A stretch of 64,000 nucleotides of DNA from Cristatella mucedo (taxonomy: Eukaryota; Bryozoa; Phylactolaemata; Cristatellidae): positions 4,905,001 through 4,969,000 of the forward strand of contig WPIO01000025.1 of the NCBI GenBank assembly GCA_009760855.2, read 5' to 3'. A program made the translations under genes and the position numbers. Below the pieces are notes generated by a model. That model searched no databases, was not told the DNA's origin, and was given only the letters and a program-made list of their open reading frames with translations. Positions 21,340 to 35,185 of this stretch are shown here, piece after piece (positions within the stretch are counted from its first letter, which is position 1; every line of letters begins with the position of its first letter).

Positions 21340-22085
21340 CGCACGCACACGCATGCACGCACACATACACGCAGATGCTACTCGCTAATGGCAGTTGGCA
21401 GACTGGGACCAGTTGCTTGGTGCTTGCATCTAGTTTGCTGTGATGCTAAGCCAAAAATCCGGCCAAAAGCCGGCTATCGGCTGTCAGACGAATGTCGAAA
21501 AAATACCTCGCAAAGCTGACTGGGGTAGAAGCCGGAGCAACTGAAAAAGGTCAACAATTACTAGCAGTGGCACCGCAGAGCTTTGTACTCGTGGCCACAA
21601 GCAGCAAGCCCGGCACAGCACAGCCTGCAGAGACTGCTAGCTTAAGACAGCCGACGAACAGCCGGCTCAGTTTTTCGGCAAACACCAGCTGCTCTATTGC
21701 CGTGCCCACTAGTCTGAGTGAAGTTTCTAGGTGAAGCAGCCATCGGCGAGAATGGCAGGAAATGCAGAGCTTCCCTTACGTTTGGTACCCGGCCACTAAT
21801 CCTACGCTCGGCAGTCTGACAAGCTGCCGCTGTCGTACATACTCATTTCTCCACTCACCCCTTTCCTTCATTTCACCATTTATTCTTTTCCTCTTTCCCT
21901 CAGTCGGCCCGATTCGCCTCTCTCAATCATCTTCCCAAGCGCCCGCTGCACACAGAAAGACGTAACGTAGGCCTGCTTTGATAGCAGCCACGCCGTGCAG
22001 ACAGGATAAAGAGTTTCCAGCTGCACCGAGTAACGCAAAGGACAAAACCGAGACAATGACTTCTGACAATCTTTATCGTCTAATA
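20740..22085. other. Downstream flank of NAGLU, no gene recognised
   Basis: It contains the CA tract at 21275-21370. No ORF with a recognisable product is seen; 21490-21960 is open in one plus frame without any signature. Confidence 0.4.
21275..21370. repeat. (CA)n microsatellite with GCAC variants
   Basis: Long ACAC run followed by ACGC/GCAC variants, preceded by a short (ATGC)n. Confidence 0.95.
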
Positions 22086-22091
22086 GCACCT

Positions 22092-22097
22092 TTTATT
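22092..22097 (-). terminator. Candidate NAGLU poly(A) signal
   Basis: AATAAA on the minus strand, about 765 nt past the proposed stop at 22861. It is the first AATAAA I see downstream; no transcript evidence. Confidence 0.4.
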
Positions 22098-22860
22098 TGC
22101 AACAAGAAATCAGGCTAGTTACAAAGGGGGCCGGCAGTACAGAGGACTCACTTCAGTTTGGATGCAACCAAACCAGAAAAGGACGGCATATATGAGAGAG
22201 CAGCAGTAGCAGCAAGTGGGCGTGGTCAATGAGAGCACTTGGGTTGCTGGCTCTCGGCTGGCTCTTGGCTGCCACACTGCACATCGGCTCAGGCTGTCTC
22301 ACAGCAGCCAATGGCATTCTGCCACGGCTGCTCCGTACGGCAACACAGCAGCCAAGTGCCTTTTCACACTGGAACCGGCTAGACTTCCAAGCCAAGAGCG
22401 TAGCGGCAGCTGCATAATGCAGCCGGTAGGGAGGTGATGGCTGCATCACGGGCGTGCACAAAGAAAAAGAACGGCAGCACTGGATTACCCGATGGTTGGT
22501 AGCCGGCTCACAGGCTTTACAAGCAGCAGCCTATTTCTCACACGACTTTTGGGACCAACTGTCGAAAGTTTTGGCAGGCAGCCATTCGTTTGCCACTCTT
22601 GGTGGTGGCAGCAGCAACAGCCGAAGTAAAAGGAGGCAGGCACGCCTCAAAGCCACGCGACTCACGGCCAAGGAGTATACTTGCTAGTGGGCAAAGGTTA
22701 TTCAAATTTCACTGACACCTGGCTAGCAGTTAGACAGTGCTGAAGGATCGTGAGTCAAGGTCCGAATTCCTCTCGAGTCACGCATCTGCTGTTAATCTAC
22801 ATTGTCTGCAATGCTGCTTCTCCTGCAGGACTTCCATGGCTACCAATCTGCCAATGGCAA

Positions 22861-22996
22861 TCAGAATCCATCTCTAGGTTTCAAGCCAAAACTACAACGA
22901 AATAACCCATGATACACCACTTCTTGGTCGAAGTGCTGGATGAAGATGGGCCACACCTCATTGACCAACCGCAGTGCATCATTGCTATTGCAACGA
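22861..22996 (-). CDS. NAGLU: NAGLU exon 20 (C-terminal, with stop)
   Basis: It encodes [18 protein letters not shown], which lines up with the conserved C-terminal helix of the family, then a short lineage-specific tail ending in TGA at 22863-22861. Acceptor …atatgcag. It joins exon 19 as TG|T. Confidence 0.75.
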
Positions 22997-23282
22997 CTGC
23001 ATATTGCACTGGTCTCCCAAATGTTAAGTTGAAAAAATACTCACCAAAAAAGTACTGGGGCGCTACCACCCCTTGGATCTACCTAACTACGGCTTGCAAG
23101 CAGCCGGTGAAACACGTCCTGGTAGCGTCGATATATGTCAAACGAGACGTTTATGGCATCGCCTGAAATCAAATGTAGCACCAGGGTGGATAAGGCTCAG
23201 GATTACCACTGTGCTTCCACGGCAGCTCACATAATGAGAAGAGCAGTCATTGTGACATCTGCATCTGTGATATATACATATA

Positions 23283-23336
<54 letters not shown>

Positions 23337-26300
23337 CTCTGATAAATCGCATACAGACGGGGCACAAGTGTAGCAACAAGACGTAAAAAATATAGCGACA
23401 CGTGCAGGCATATGTACTTAATGCATGTGCAGGGTAGACTGTAGTCTGGTCTAGGCTGAAAGGATGCTCAACTTCCTGAAAAACTTTGATTTCAAACGCA
23501 GTTCGATTAAATGAAGTATTCTGCAATGAGAAGAAATGCTCACGCTATCTTTTTTTGATTGACTAGAAAGTAGATATGTGGGCATACGTAGGTTCTGGGC
23601 GAGCACACGGCGGTGACATGATGGCACACAAAGCATGACGTTACAGAGCAAAGCATAACATTGCTTCTGATATGCAAACATTTGCCGAAGCTTACCATCT
23701 CAATGGAAGTGATAAGTGCATCTAGAAACATCAGCCATCGCTGTTTGTAGTAGCTACAAACGCCAAGAAAGCATACTCAATGTCTAGCTGTAACAGATTT
23801 AGCATAAAATAGCATAACTGCTAATGCCGATGCAAACCAAGCGATGCAAACCAATCTACCAATCTATGGTACTATAAGTAAGAAAACAGCAGCAGCAACC
23901 AACCAGCCATAACTGAGAATGGTGGAGCCCTATTGGTAAAGAAATACACTGTGTTGTTGCCAGCTGCAAGTACAAGGCGATCGTTGAGAGACAGAAGTCG
24001 ATGAATAAGAACAAAGAGCAATGCCATGCACCAACAACGTTTACCAAGAGCAATGTTTGCTAGCAGGCCATCGGTGCACTTACAACATGCAGATATGGGT
24101 TGCTTTATGGCTAGCAGGCACTTTCAGCAGAATAAAGATGGAATACAAACAAAAAAAATGCCCAAGTTTCACAAAAGTCAAACCCAAGGCAGTAATAAGT
24201 ATCGGTGTTCAGGATGTTTCTCAGACTGAAGGTAACAGAGCCCAGCCAGGCTAATCACGTGTTATGAGCTAGCAAGCACTGGTAGACAATACACAATCCA
24301 CTGGCCAGAGGGCATCACAGGCTTCTTCTGACCAGGAGATACAATAATGCATGACCCTCCATAGTGATGCTTACTATAAAGTCGATCTCCGTGAACATAT
24401 GATGAGGAAAGGAGCACGAGATGCCTGTAAATAGCCAAGGTCCTTCAAGCCTAATTTCAAGAGGCACTGGGTGCATCGTGGTCACATAGAGTACGAAACG
24501 GCTTACATACCGTAGGTCGTGGGTTGGAATGCTTGCTAATATTAAACCCCACCTGCCTGGACCTGAGTTAGTTGAGCAGTTGATACAGTCTTCGGTCACT
24601 TGCCACTTTTGGCATAACGTTTTCAGCTGGGTAGACAGTTGCAACAAAAACGTGCTTATGTATTCAGGCAGCACACCAGGGTTCGGTTCCAGCACATGTG
24701 TGGATACTTATAGTAAATGCGTTAAGCCATGTTGGGTGCCGTAAACGGCAGTCTCAATAGGTCAATCGGTAGAGCACTGGATCGGAACCCAAAGCTGTGG
24801 TATTGTTCCCCCGCTGGAAGCAACAATTTTTACCATATCGTAAAATAATTGTACTCTTTATACACAGTGAAAAATTTGGTGCTTGCAATCATCTATGCAG
24901 TATGCCGGCAATCGGCTTGAGGTCGTAAATGGAAATTTAAGGCCGGGGCTTTCAAGCCCTGAGTTGAACGCCGAAGAAAGAGCAGCCTCGATGATGGCTC
25001 AATCGGCAAGAGCACAATAATTGGTAGTCCACAGGTTGTGGTGTTCTACCAGGCTCGTGGCGAAACTCATTTCGGGGTCTCGTCCCACTACAGACGGTGT
25101 CTGCCGCCATCGTGGCAAAACAATGCACTTCAGAAAATCCCAGACAATCCAGCTGGGTATCCGATTGAAAAACATCAAGACGATTTGGTGAACGTTTCTT
25201 CTGGGTTGGGTTGAGAAAGGATGTGGAGTACGAGCTAAAATCCCGCAACAATTGCTATCAAAGGAAGCCGCCAGCCAGTCATCAGCATGCTCCACTGGGC
25301 ATAATGCCCAGCTCAATCGAATCCTTTTAAATGTATGCACCCCGAAATAGCTACCTAGCACATCTCCGGAAACGACTAGCTGAAGGTCATCTACGGCCAC
25401 TATTTCCTAGTATGCTATGACTATACCACTTCCTAACAAGCAGACTGTGACTGCCATCAAGCCATTCGCACAGAATGTTGTCCTGGCTCATTGGTTACCT
25501 AACTGCCTCTGCAGTGACCAGGGTACATAGTTCGAGTCCAGCCTCTTCAGCAAGGTGTCCCAGCTTCTGAGAGAGAAGAAAATCCACACCAGTGCAGCAC
25601 ATCGGCCAGCAATGGTGGAATCGGGCGATGCAACTGGCCACACGGCAATATCCTGAGGGGGTTATTAGAGATGACTAATGAAACTGGTACACGCGACCTA
25701 CACCGGCTTGCCGAACAAGCAGCTTACAGACTTCAAGATTTACTCACTCCCTTTTAGGTCCCTTCATTCTCTTGCTCGAGCCTACCTATCTGAACTACTT
25801 CCCAATCAGGCTAGGCATCGTTACACCAGCGTTTTTTACTCAAGCCATTTCGCTGTGCTTAAAAAAACCCATCTTACATCTTCTGGAGACAGTGCCATTA
25901 GTTCGTATGCTTCCAAAGCCTGGAACTCACTCCCGACTGACGTCACGACATCCCCTGACTTGACGACATTTGAAAAGAAGCTACAAAACAACTATTCATC
26001 ACAGCATTTAGTGGGCCCTTGTGATTCGTGCTTTGTGTGCTTACGCACGGTGACACTAAACATGCTGCCACTAATCATATTTACATGCACATGTCATCTC
26101 TAACCATATTATGCTTGTTGACATTATGCATGCTACCACTAAACATACGATCATGCATCATTTAAAGCATATGTAAAGTGCCTAGAAAGAGATTTTTGAA
26201 GGCGATATACAAATGTTAGTATTATTATTCTCTAGGCCTGCTAACACCAGAGTAAAATTAAAAAAGAAAAACTAAGTTCGCCTCACTTAACAACCTCATA

Positions 26301-28007
26301 TAAGTAGCAGCAGAAACCCTTAGCAGCAGCAGCTTACACGCCCCATTACAGTGGTAAAACTAGATTGCCGGCAGTAGGATTCGAACCGGCGACCTAGATC
26401 GAGAAGAGAAAGCAACTTACCCAGAGGCCGAGACCTAGGGGAGAGGTAATGTTCCAGTCATGTTCACCCTCCATTATGTAGTCAAGTCACAAGGCTGGAA
26501 AATTAGATAGGGGCAAACACTTTACTTCTGAGCCTGACTATGCCTGTCAAAATGGGCAAGTTCGTATGACTCTCACTCACAGCTGGTTTCCAAGGAGGGT
26601 GGGTTCAATTCCCAATGACGACTCTGGTACATCTGAACATAGTAACACTGTGACAGGCATAAATTAGAAATGCAATATCAACAACTACCCGACCCCAGCA
26701 TTCAGAATGCATCATTATTCTTCGTTGGTTGTGCTATAATATCCCTTTGAGGCATGTAGTGCTACATAATTACGGCAGACAGTTCTGCAAACCATTTAGT
26801 ACCTGCGAAAGGCAATGTCACCACGACACACCTTGCCGCACTAACGACGAGCACACGCTAGTAGGAGGAACAGCAGCAACTATATATGAACAGAACTCAA
26901 CAGCAAAGCACGTTGAAACTGACACATACACTACATCCTTGTTTAAAAGGCCTTTTTTCTGGCCACGGCCTCAACTTGAGCGCGACATCACGGGTAAACC
27001 ATCAAGTCAAGGACAGCTACTAGATACAAACGGTCCACTTCACTGCTTCTAACGAATGCATGCATTGGCTCAGTTTGATCTCTACTAGTCGGGCATGATA
27101 GGCTACATTAGCGAAGGCTTGGCTATTTAAGGGGCTTCACTAAGGCCGACGGTAACAACACAGAAAGCAAGCCGGGCCACAGAGCAGCATGCTTACGAAT
27201 AAACAAAACAATACCTGCATGCAAAACAAAGCATAACGGCTTCTTCACTAGCTGCCTTGCTTGACACTCATTCTGCAACAGTTTAACGGTATTCCCTCGT
27301 CTTTGGCGTTACAGCATCAAGGCGGTCCTCTGAGTAACATACAATCTGTTACTCAATACTTGGTGCTGCATGCCGATGCATTCGCGTTGGCTGCAGCCGT
27401 TGCTGCTGCCCGTGCAGATGGCAGCATGCCGTTAAACCACCGTGCAGATCACGATGGCAGCATGCCGTTAAACCACCGTGCAGATCACGATTACATAATT
27501 TTACCCACACCTTTAATAACTGCTGAGTGAAGTAGTACTGGCAGCAGATCGCCAGCAATGATTTTCATAGAGCATAAGGCTCATGCTACAGAGTAGTGTT
27601 TGAGATAATAGTAGAATAATGCAGTGCAAGAGAGTGGCATTACTAATGTAGAGATTGGTCGTAATGACCTCGATACTTTCTAACAATGACGGCAGTGTAG
27701 CAGCAAGGTAACCTTGATGCATGGTCACCCGGGGCATCGAGTTGAAATGATGCAATACCGTAGCTGAGAGCAAAATGAGCCAGGTTAGAACAAGCAGCTG
27801 ATTTGCTATTGTGCTGGCTTCCACCATCAGCAGCACACTGCAGCACTGTCACAGCAGTCTGCAGCATACCGGCCGGGAACGATGCCCAATCGCTTCTTTG
27901 TCAGCATACACAGCTATGGAGAACAAGAGTAGCTAATGCAGCTTACTATCATCATGAGCATTGGTTTGTCACACAGATAGCAGATGCAACACAAACAGAA
28001 GCAGCAG

Positions 28008-28056
<49 letters not shown>

Positions 28057-31000
28057 CAGCAGCAGCATAAGTTGCAGCAGGATAGGAGGCAGCAGTCCAG
28101 CCGTGATACCATGATTGCATTTGCAGAAAGGACTGGCTCAGCCGGCCACACAAAGCCCATTAGAAGGCTGGTGGCCCACCATAACATTGCTTCTCTCAGG
28201 TTAGCGGTTTAACCACAGCCATTCAAATGATACACACTCTCGGCTCCAGGCTAAGGCAATGCCCTCCCTCGGCTGCCCTGGTTCAAAAGGCACTCGACAG
28301 CCTAGCTTTCACGAGAGGCAAAAGCAGCTGACACGGGGAGCAGCTGACACGGGAGCTGGCAGGCGACTAGGTGGAGACACGATGGACAGCTGCTGAAAAT
28401 ACGTCAATGACGCGAGCCAGGGCTTGTGCTGCCAGCACCAGGAACGGCTTGTCTGGAGACACAGCAGCAGCTTACTCCTCCATAAGACCGGACCACTGCT
28501 TGCTGGCGTAGTCCAAAATGTTGCCGTTCGGACCCCACAGCGTGACTTGGTTTCGCGCGTTATATTCGAACAGCCACGACTGGTCAGGTTCGGCGGCATT
28601 CTGCTTCGCTTCCTGTAGCCAGACGCCGAGCAAGAAGTGACTGTCAGCAGCCAGCAGCCGGTCCAGGTCTGTCAGCAGTGCATCGACCAGTGAGCTCATG
28701 CTTCTGCAACCACAATAGCATGCAGATCAACGAGATCTCGTGCGTGAGGCAATGCAGCGACAGCACGCCAACGACTATTTGCCGTCGGCAGCAGTAAAAG
28801 AAAAAGCGTCCAGGTCCATTTGCACATGCATGCAGCCGGTGGAGCTGTCGTGCCTGCGCAATCTGGAATATTATGGGCATTCGAGGCAGCAGTCTGGGCA
28901 CCACACGAGGCAGCCCACTGCAGCTTTTTCCAAGTTGGCTTTCACCTAGCCACCCAAGCTCTTTCACCTAGCCACCCAAGCAGGTATATGCCATCGCTTA
29001 ATACCCTGCGGGATTCAAATAAGACAACTGCCTTGGCCAATCCATCACCTCGACAGCGCTTTCGGCAAACATTTTTCCACACGAAGTATGGTCATTATCA
29101 TGCAGATAAATGGGGCTTGTCGTCCGACGACATCACACAGTCGTCGGACGTGAAGAACACACACAATACCAGGGTCACTATAGACTCAGGTAAGGTGATG
29201 ACGGCAGCACACAGGTCTTCTATAATTTGCATCTCAAAAACAGATCTCCAGAGCGTAAGACTCAAATGCAAGAGCAATGCTATTCGCATACTTGCAGCGG
29301 CTTCCAAACAATGCAATCCAAGCAGGTGCTGTTTAGCACGCACGGGCATTTCCCAAGGCGTGCATTTTCTGAGAGGACGAGGATGATTGGGTTATTGCAA
29401 AAAATACTTCTGCCTGCTACCAAAGGACTCCTGCTTGTTCATCAGGTCTAACAATTTGTTATCAGCTTAACTTGGTTTAAGTAACCAGTGCACCTATCGG
29501 GGGGGGGGGGGGGGGGGAGAGGGGGAGGGGGAGTCAGGTCCAAGAAATACCAAACAGACACCACATACAAGCTTTCCTATAACACGCTCTCCCAACCAAC
29601 CAGAGGAAAACCATTATGCTAGATCTCAAAAATAAATTTATCTCACCTTATCCTCTACAGAGCCAAGGTGTTTTATTGCACACTGTGGCATGCTCAGGGC
29701 GATGCTTTGATACATAGCATCTTGCTGCCCCATCCCCACCCCCACCGCCAAGGGCAATACTAACTGCTAAGCGATTAGAGAGAGAAGCTTCGTTGAGATA
29801 TTCAAAACCACAGCCCACCTGTTAGATGATAACAGCTTGTGGACCCTCTTGCACTCGATTAGCACTGCTGTAACTATAGTAGCTTAACGACTATCTTGCT
29901 ACTAACCATTGAGTACTGATTCACTTGCAGCTAGCTGCAAAGCCCCTGAAAAGAGATTAGCTTCTCTTAGGGTACAATACAAACAGCCTATTCTTTTTAT
30001 GATTATTATTAAGTCAAAGCACGTATGTGATCGAGGTCATTTTTGTTGTTGCTGCATCTGTTACACTCAGCAGTTTTCTTAAACTAGTGTAGTTTTGGCT
30101 TTTAGAGACTAGCTTTTTTGTACAATTGGGTAAACCGTGGTGGCAAACTTTTTTATCAAAAAGATGTTTTCAGCTAACCTCTGCACAGCAACTAAAAGCT
30201 GGGTAATCAGTCCCATCGACACATCAGCACTTCTGTCAAGCAATTATGGCAGGCCCCTCCGAGCTGAGCACTACATATTCGTGGTGTCTATACACTCCCC
30301 CCCCCCCCGTTTGATCCCCTGCCTATTGTTTTGCACATAGCACTTTTTTGCAGCCGCTTGCTAGCAGCTGCTCAGGGTCAAGAGGCTGTCGTACCTAATG
30401 TCACATCATTTTAACTTGCCAAATTTAAGCTTACCAATCTCAGCAGGATCCCCCCCCCCAGTCGGTCTCGAGACCGGCTGGCTGCCGCTTCCGCCTGCTT
30501 CGGCTATAACTCTTGCCCTGCCAGGCCTACGTGCATGGAAACCGTGCAGCCAGCCTCTTTCGGCTCGGTTTCAGCCTCGGTGGCTGACAGACAGACAGCT
30601 TCATGCTAGTGCCTGTGACTATGTCCGAAGAGCTAGCTATGTGAATACATTCAGTGTCGACAACGCCTGCCACCGTCGGAGTGATAGTGCTCGGCCGCAC
30701 TAATTATGCGACCAATTAAGCAATACCTCAGTGCAGTGCCGTTTCTTAGCTCATAGCTCGACCGAATGGAGGGCAGCATGCTGTCGAATGCAGCCGCACA
30801 GACTTCTCTCGTCAGGTCCACGAGATCATACCTGAGTAAGCAAAGCAAGCAGCTTATCACAGCCGGCTTACCCTCCCCCACCGACCACCAAGTGCTGGTA
30901 TAGCACCGTTGCGCTTCTAGAAGCAAGGTAAATAAGACCGAAATGGCTACGTGACACAAAGAAGTCCTCACGGTTTCCAGTTTACTATCCTGCGATAGAC

Positions 31001-33045
31001 CGAATGTGCTTACCTACCGTTTCGAGGGTTGAACCTGGGCTGCCGGCATGGAATGCAAGCGTCTTACCGGAGCGATTACTCCTCTTCTGGCATGCTTTTA
31101 AAGTCGCAGACCAGCCTAAATCCACGACCGCACGACAGCATTGCTCTCTGGAGCTCTTATTTGAGCCAATCCTATGCCTCTCTGTTCATGCTTACCAAGC
31201 CGACTGCAACGAGGCTCTCCTCCATTCAACTATTGGCCAATTGCTCCAAGTAATCCAGCAAAGCAAGCTGCACGCAAACAAGAGGTAATGCGCATAGGTA
31301 GTTGAAAGTTGGTTGCAGCTTCGAGAACAGACCTGTCAGCAGAATCTACTGAAGACTACATGTTAGGCTGAGAAGAAGCACCCACCGGTAATGGGATTGA
31401 CCAGGTGCTAATAATAGTGTCACCGAGCTGCCCTAGAGTGAGTGTACTCTAAAAGCATTCTCTCAGCTCGACTCCGTTTCCAATTTCTTTTTATACCGTC
31501 GGGTCAAACTAGAAGACCTAAAGGTATCGGTGGGTCATGACAAAAGGAGAACATACATGATAAGGGCAAGCAATGAGTCCATCGCTGTCACTCCCAAAAG
31601 ATGCAAAGGGTGCAGTCAAGTTTTGCCGACTGCAGTTAGATAGTAGATGAGCACATAGCACCAATGTTAGGTCGGGCTCGTAGCCGAGTTATCTCCCAAC
31701 AGAAGGCATGGCTTTCTAATGCAGAACAGCATTGCAAGGTGCCTGCCCAGAGTGCCTAAGTAAGTAAAAAGAGAAGCTGCTGCCGAGCTGAGAAGCTGCC
31801 CTACAGACTCTTTGGTCGAATTTGAGAGGGGTTAATAGGCTTGCACTAAATGTTCTGTGGTTTCGCACCTGGTAGAGCCATTTCCCCGGGCTGCAGGCCT
31901 CGGACACAACATTCCTACGGTGCTGCCTTGCCAGTGCCAGCAACAGCCAAAAATTAAAAGCACCAGCTTCTCGTAGGCAGCAAATGTCACTGATGTCATT
32001 CATGTCGTGTCGTTTTGCTCCAAGAGCTGCTCCAAGCACAGGCTGAGAGCAGCAGAGAGCTCGACCAGGTGCCACTGGGAGCAGGACAGGGAAATGGGGA
32101 GGGGCAAGAGCCTGACGAGCGACTGCCAAACTTCCCCAAGTGCTGCCATGCTGAAAGACTGAGCGAGAGCATCCGCACTGCTACTGCTGCTGTGCGCACG
32201 GTGCTATTACTGCTGCTGCATGCACGGTGCTGCAGCAACTGCAGCCATACACACGGCTCTGATGACCTCGCCGCCTATATAGAGCTGCCGAATGGCAAGG
32301 CGGGCAACATGTTCACTCTTTAGATGGCTCTCTCAAGTTTTTATCTGCTGCCACCGGGCTAAATGGTGCGGCTGGCTATCTGCGTCTGAGCCAGCGAAGA
32401 CAGTCAGAGCAGCCGTCAAACAGCCAGCAGCTGCCCTAGTCGAGCCGATGCTTGTGGCTTCGACGCACGAAGCTCACTCGCCGGAACCGCCTACACTGCA
32501 ATACACGCTTTGCTGACTACAACTGAACGAACCAGGCCACGGAGTGGGAGCACTTCAACATTTGCCCGACCCGAGAAGCGGCGCCACCGTCTTGGATTTT
32601 AGCACAGGCACATAACGACACGGAGAGCTCCATGTAAAAAGCCTGCAGAACGCCAATGAGTGAAACCGAAGACATGCTCTATGGCTTCTACGATGGAATG
32701 CATATGCTGATTCACTTACCTAAACAAAGGATTCGTAGTTAGATTAGTGCCCTCCTCAGTAAAAACGCTTGCTAAGAAGAGCTCCCAGGCGGTCAGCAAT
32801 GCTGCTCCGCTATAATGTATCTGCAGAAATGAAAAAGTACGGTAATTTCCAATGCTCTCCTAACAGGCGAAGGGCAGGCATTCTCACTCTGAACGACCAG
32901 CTGCATAATGCTGGGTACACGAGATCACGGCTATCTGAAAGGCATCAACTTTTATAATGCTTGCATAAACATCCTGCACCAACAAGTCAAGCTCTGCCTC
33001 TGGTGCAGGGTTGGGCTTGCTTTGCCATATCAGCAAGAATAACTC

Positions 33046-33116
<71 letters not shown>

Positions 33117-33216
33117 TCACTCGCTCTCTCTCTCTCATCTCACTCGCTCTCTCTCTCTCTCTCATCTCACTCGCTCTCTCTCTCTCTCACTCTTTCTCTC
33201 TCTCTATCTGTCTCCA

Positions 33217-33247
<31 letters not shown>

Positions 33248-35104
33248 TTTCTCTCTCTCTCTCTCACTTACCTTAGCTCACTTAGCCAAAAAAGCCTATG
33301 ACGACAGCAAATCTAGTAGCTCTGCAGTCAGAAATCTGGTGGCAGATTTAGCAATAAATCATTTTATGCATTACTACATAATGCATGTCCCTAGAGAGCT
33401 ACGAAGAAAGTGTGTATGTGTTTGCAGAAACAAGCCATCGTGCAAAAGCATGCAAACGTCGTGCTTTGTATGGCTACGAAAACCGTGACATGCAGAATAT
33501 ATAAAACCAGCAGTATACTCATTCGTCCCTCGGAGAAGTCGAAGCAGGGATCGTGCTACATATGCAAAGCTCGCAGCTGGCCTGCCACACGGGTGACATC
33601 ACAACAGCTTGCTGCTGACACACTCCTCCATGCCAAACACTCCTCCATGCTGACCCACTCCATGCTGACACAATCCTGCATGCTGACACATTCCTCCATG
33701 CTGCCATCACTCCACTTCGCCTCTGCATGCAGTAAGCTCGTGATCCGTGGCACCACGTGATCTATGGCTTGCTCTAGCATCACGAGATTCCCGTCGTACA
33801 CAAGGCTTGACCAGCAAGAAGGGGTTTACGCCGACTGGCAAATTCGCAGGGGCTCAGCAACAAGCAAGGCCACCTCCCCAAAACCTCAATTGGCCATCGG
33901 CCCGAAGCATCCCAGCAGCACTTTTGTGCCACTTACACTTGCATATACCGAGGAGGAGGCCACCGAGAGGCTGCTACCAGCAAACACTAGAGGAGGCCGG
34001 GAGGCAGCAGCACTGCTGCCAGCCCACAGCTACCACATACAGCATATCTGCGACAGCCAGCCCTACATGCTGACGGCTGCTCGTTTCGAAAGTCAGTGCT
34101 ACTGCCTCACCAAACATTTCCGTACGGAGGAAAAGGTCTGCTAGTCGGGTCATTGGCTCACGTCTCTAGTAGTAGATCCTCAACAGGCTGCAGCAGCAGC
34201 AGCAGCAGCAGCAGCTGAAGGATCTGCGCGCGGCTACCAGTGCTGGCAGGCAGGTAGAGCTCAGGCTCGCACAGGCAATCGGGCGAGCTGGCGAGCACTC
34301 AAGCAGATGGTTGAAAGAGAAGGGCCGGACAGGCGGTTGCACGCCGAGAGCCGGAGCCTTACAATCTGCTCTCAAGTCGGCATGTCGCACGCGTAGCAGT
34401 GGCTAACGTGGCATAGGTGGAGGAGAGGAGGAGCACGCTCGACGAGCAGGAATTCCCTGACGAGCGCAGGCATGCAAATAGGTAGCTAGCTATCGGGCAC
34501 GAGTTCTAGGGTGTGTGCTCTACACTGAAAGTGAGTCGGGGGGGGGGAGGGGGTCAGGCTAGATAATCCCGGCGCAATGCGCAAATGTGAGATCCCGAGT
34601 TGGAGAGTTTCTGCAAGCAGATTTCTATGCACTTACGTTTGAGGTCATGTTCAGCGACGGGCGCTGTGTGACCACATAGTGCTCGTGAGCAGGCTGAGCT
34701 TGAGATGGTGCGTACACGGAGGTCTGCAAAGTGTCAAGTCACACGAGTCGCACAACGATCGGCGCAGGTCGGCTCTCGAACATACGACCACGACAAGGAT
34801 AAAAATGCATGTCCTCGGTCAAGAATATTAGATAGAATCATCTTGCCTAGGTCTAATAAAGGGCTAATATAAAGGCATTTGCTTGCGCATGCAGGCACAT
34901 GTTCAACGATAGAATATACAAATGCACAACGGTGTGCTTCTCTAGCAGGTTTTCCCATAATTACAATCGATTGAGATTCCGCGCTCAAGAATGATGCACT
35001 ACACTCGTTAGATTGCCTGTCTGACACACAATGGGGTCCTGCACAATTGCAGGTGTGTGTGGTGGATGTCCAGATAGTTTGGTGACTATTGTGCGTGCGT
35101 GTGC

Positions 35105-35185
<81 letters not shown>

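Noticed and set aside
21492..21734. 80-codon ORF near 21.5 kb as a small secreted protein
   Set aside because: No signal peptide or conserved pattern.
26370..26440. Possible tRNA gene (perfect B box)
   Set aside because: No cloverleaf could be formed around it; it matches SINE heads elsewhere in the window.
30299..30308. Poly-C run and the poly-G run at 29499 as possible functional G-quadruplexes
   Set aside because: They are plain homopolymers, likely slippage-prone, with no context for a function.
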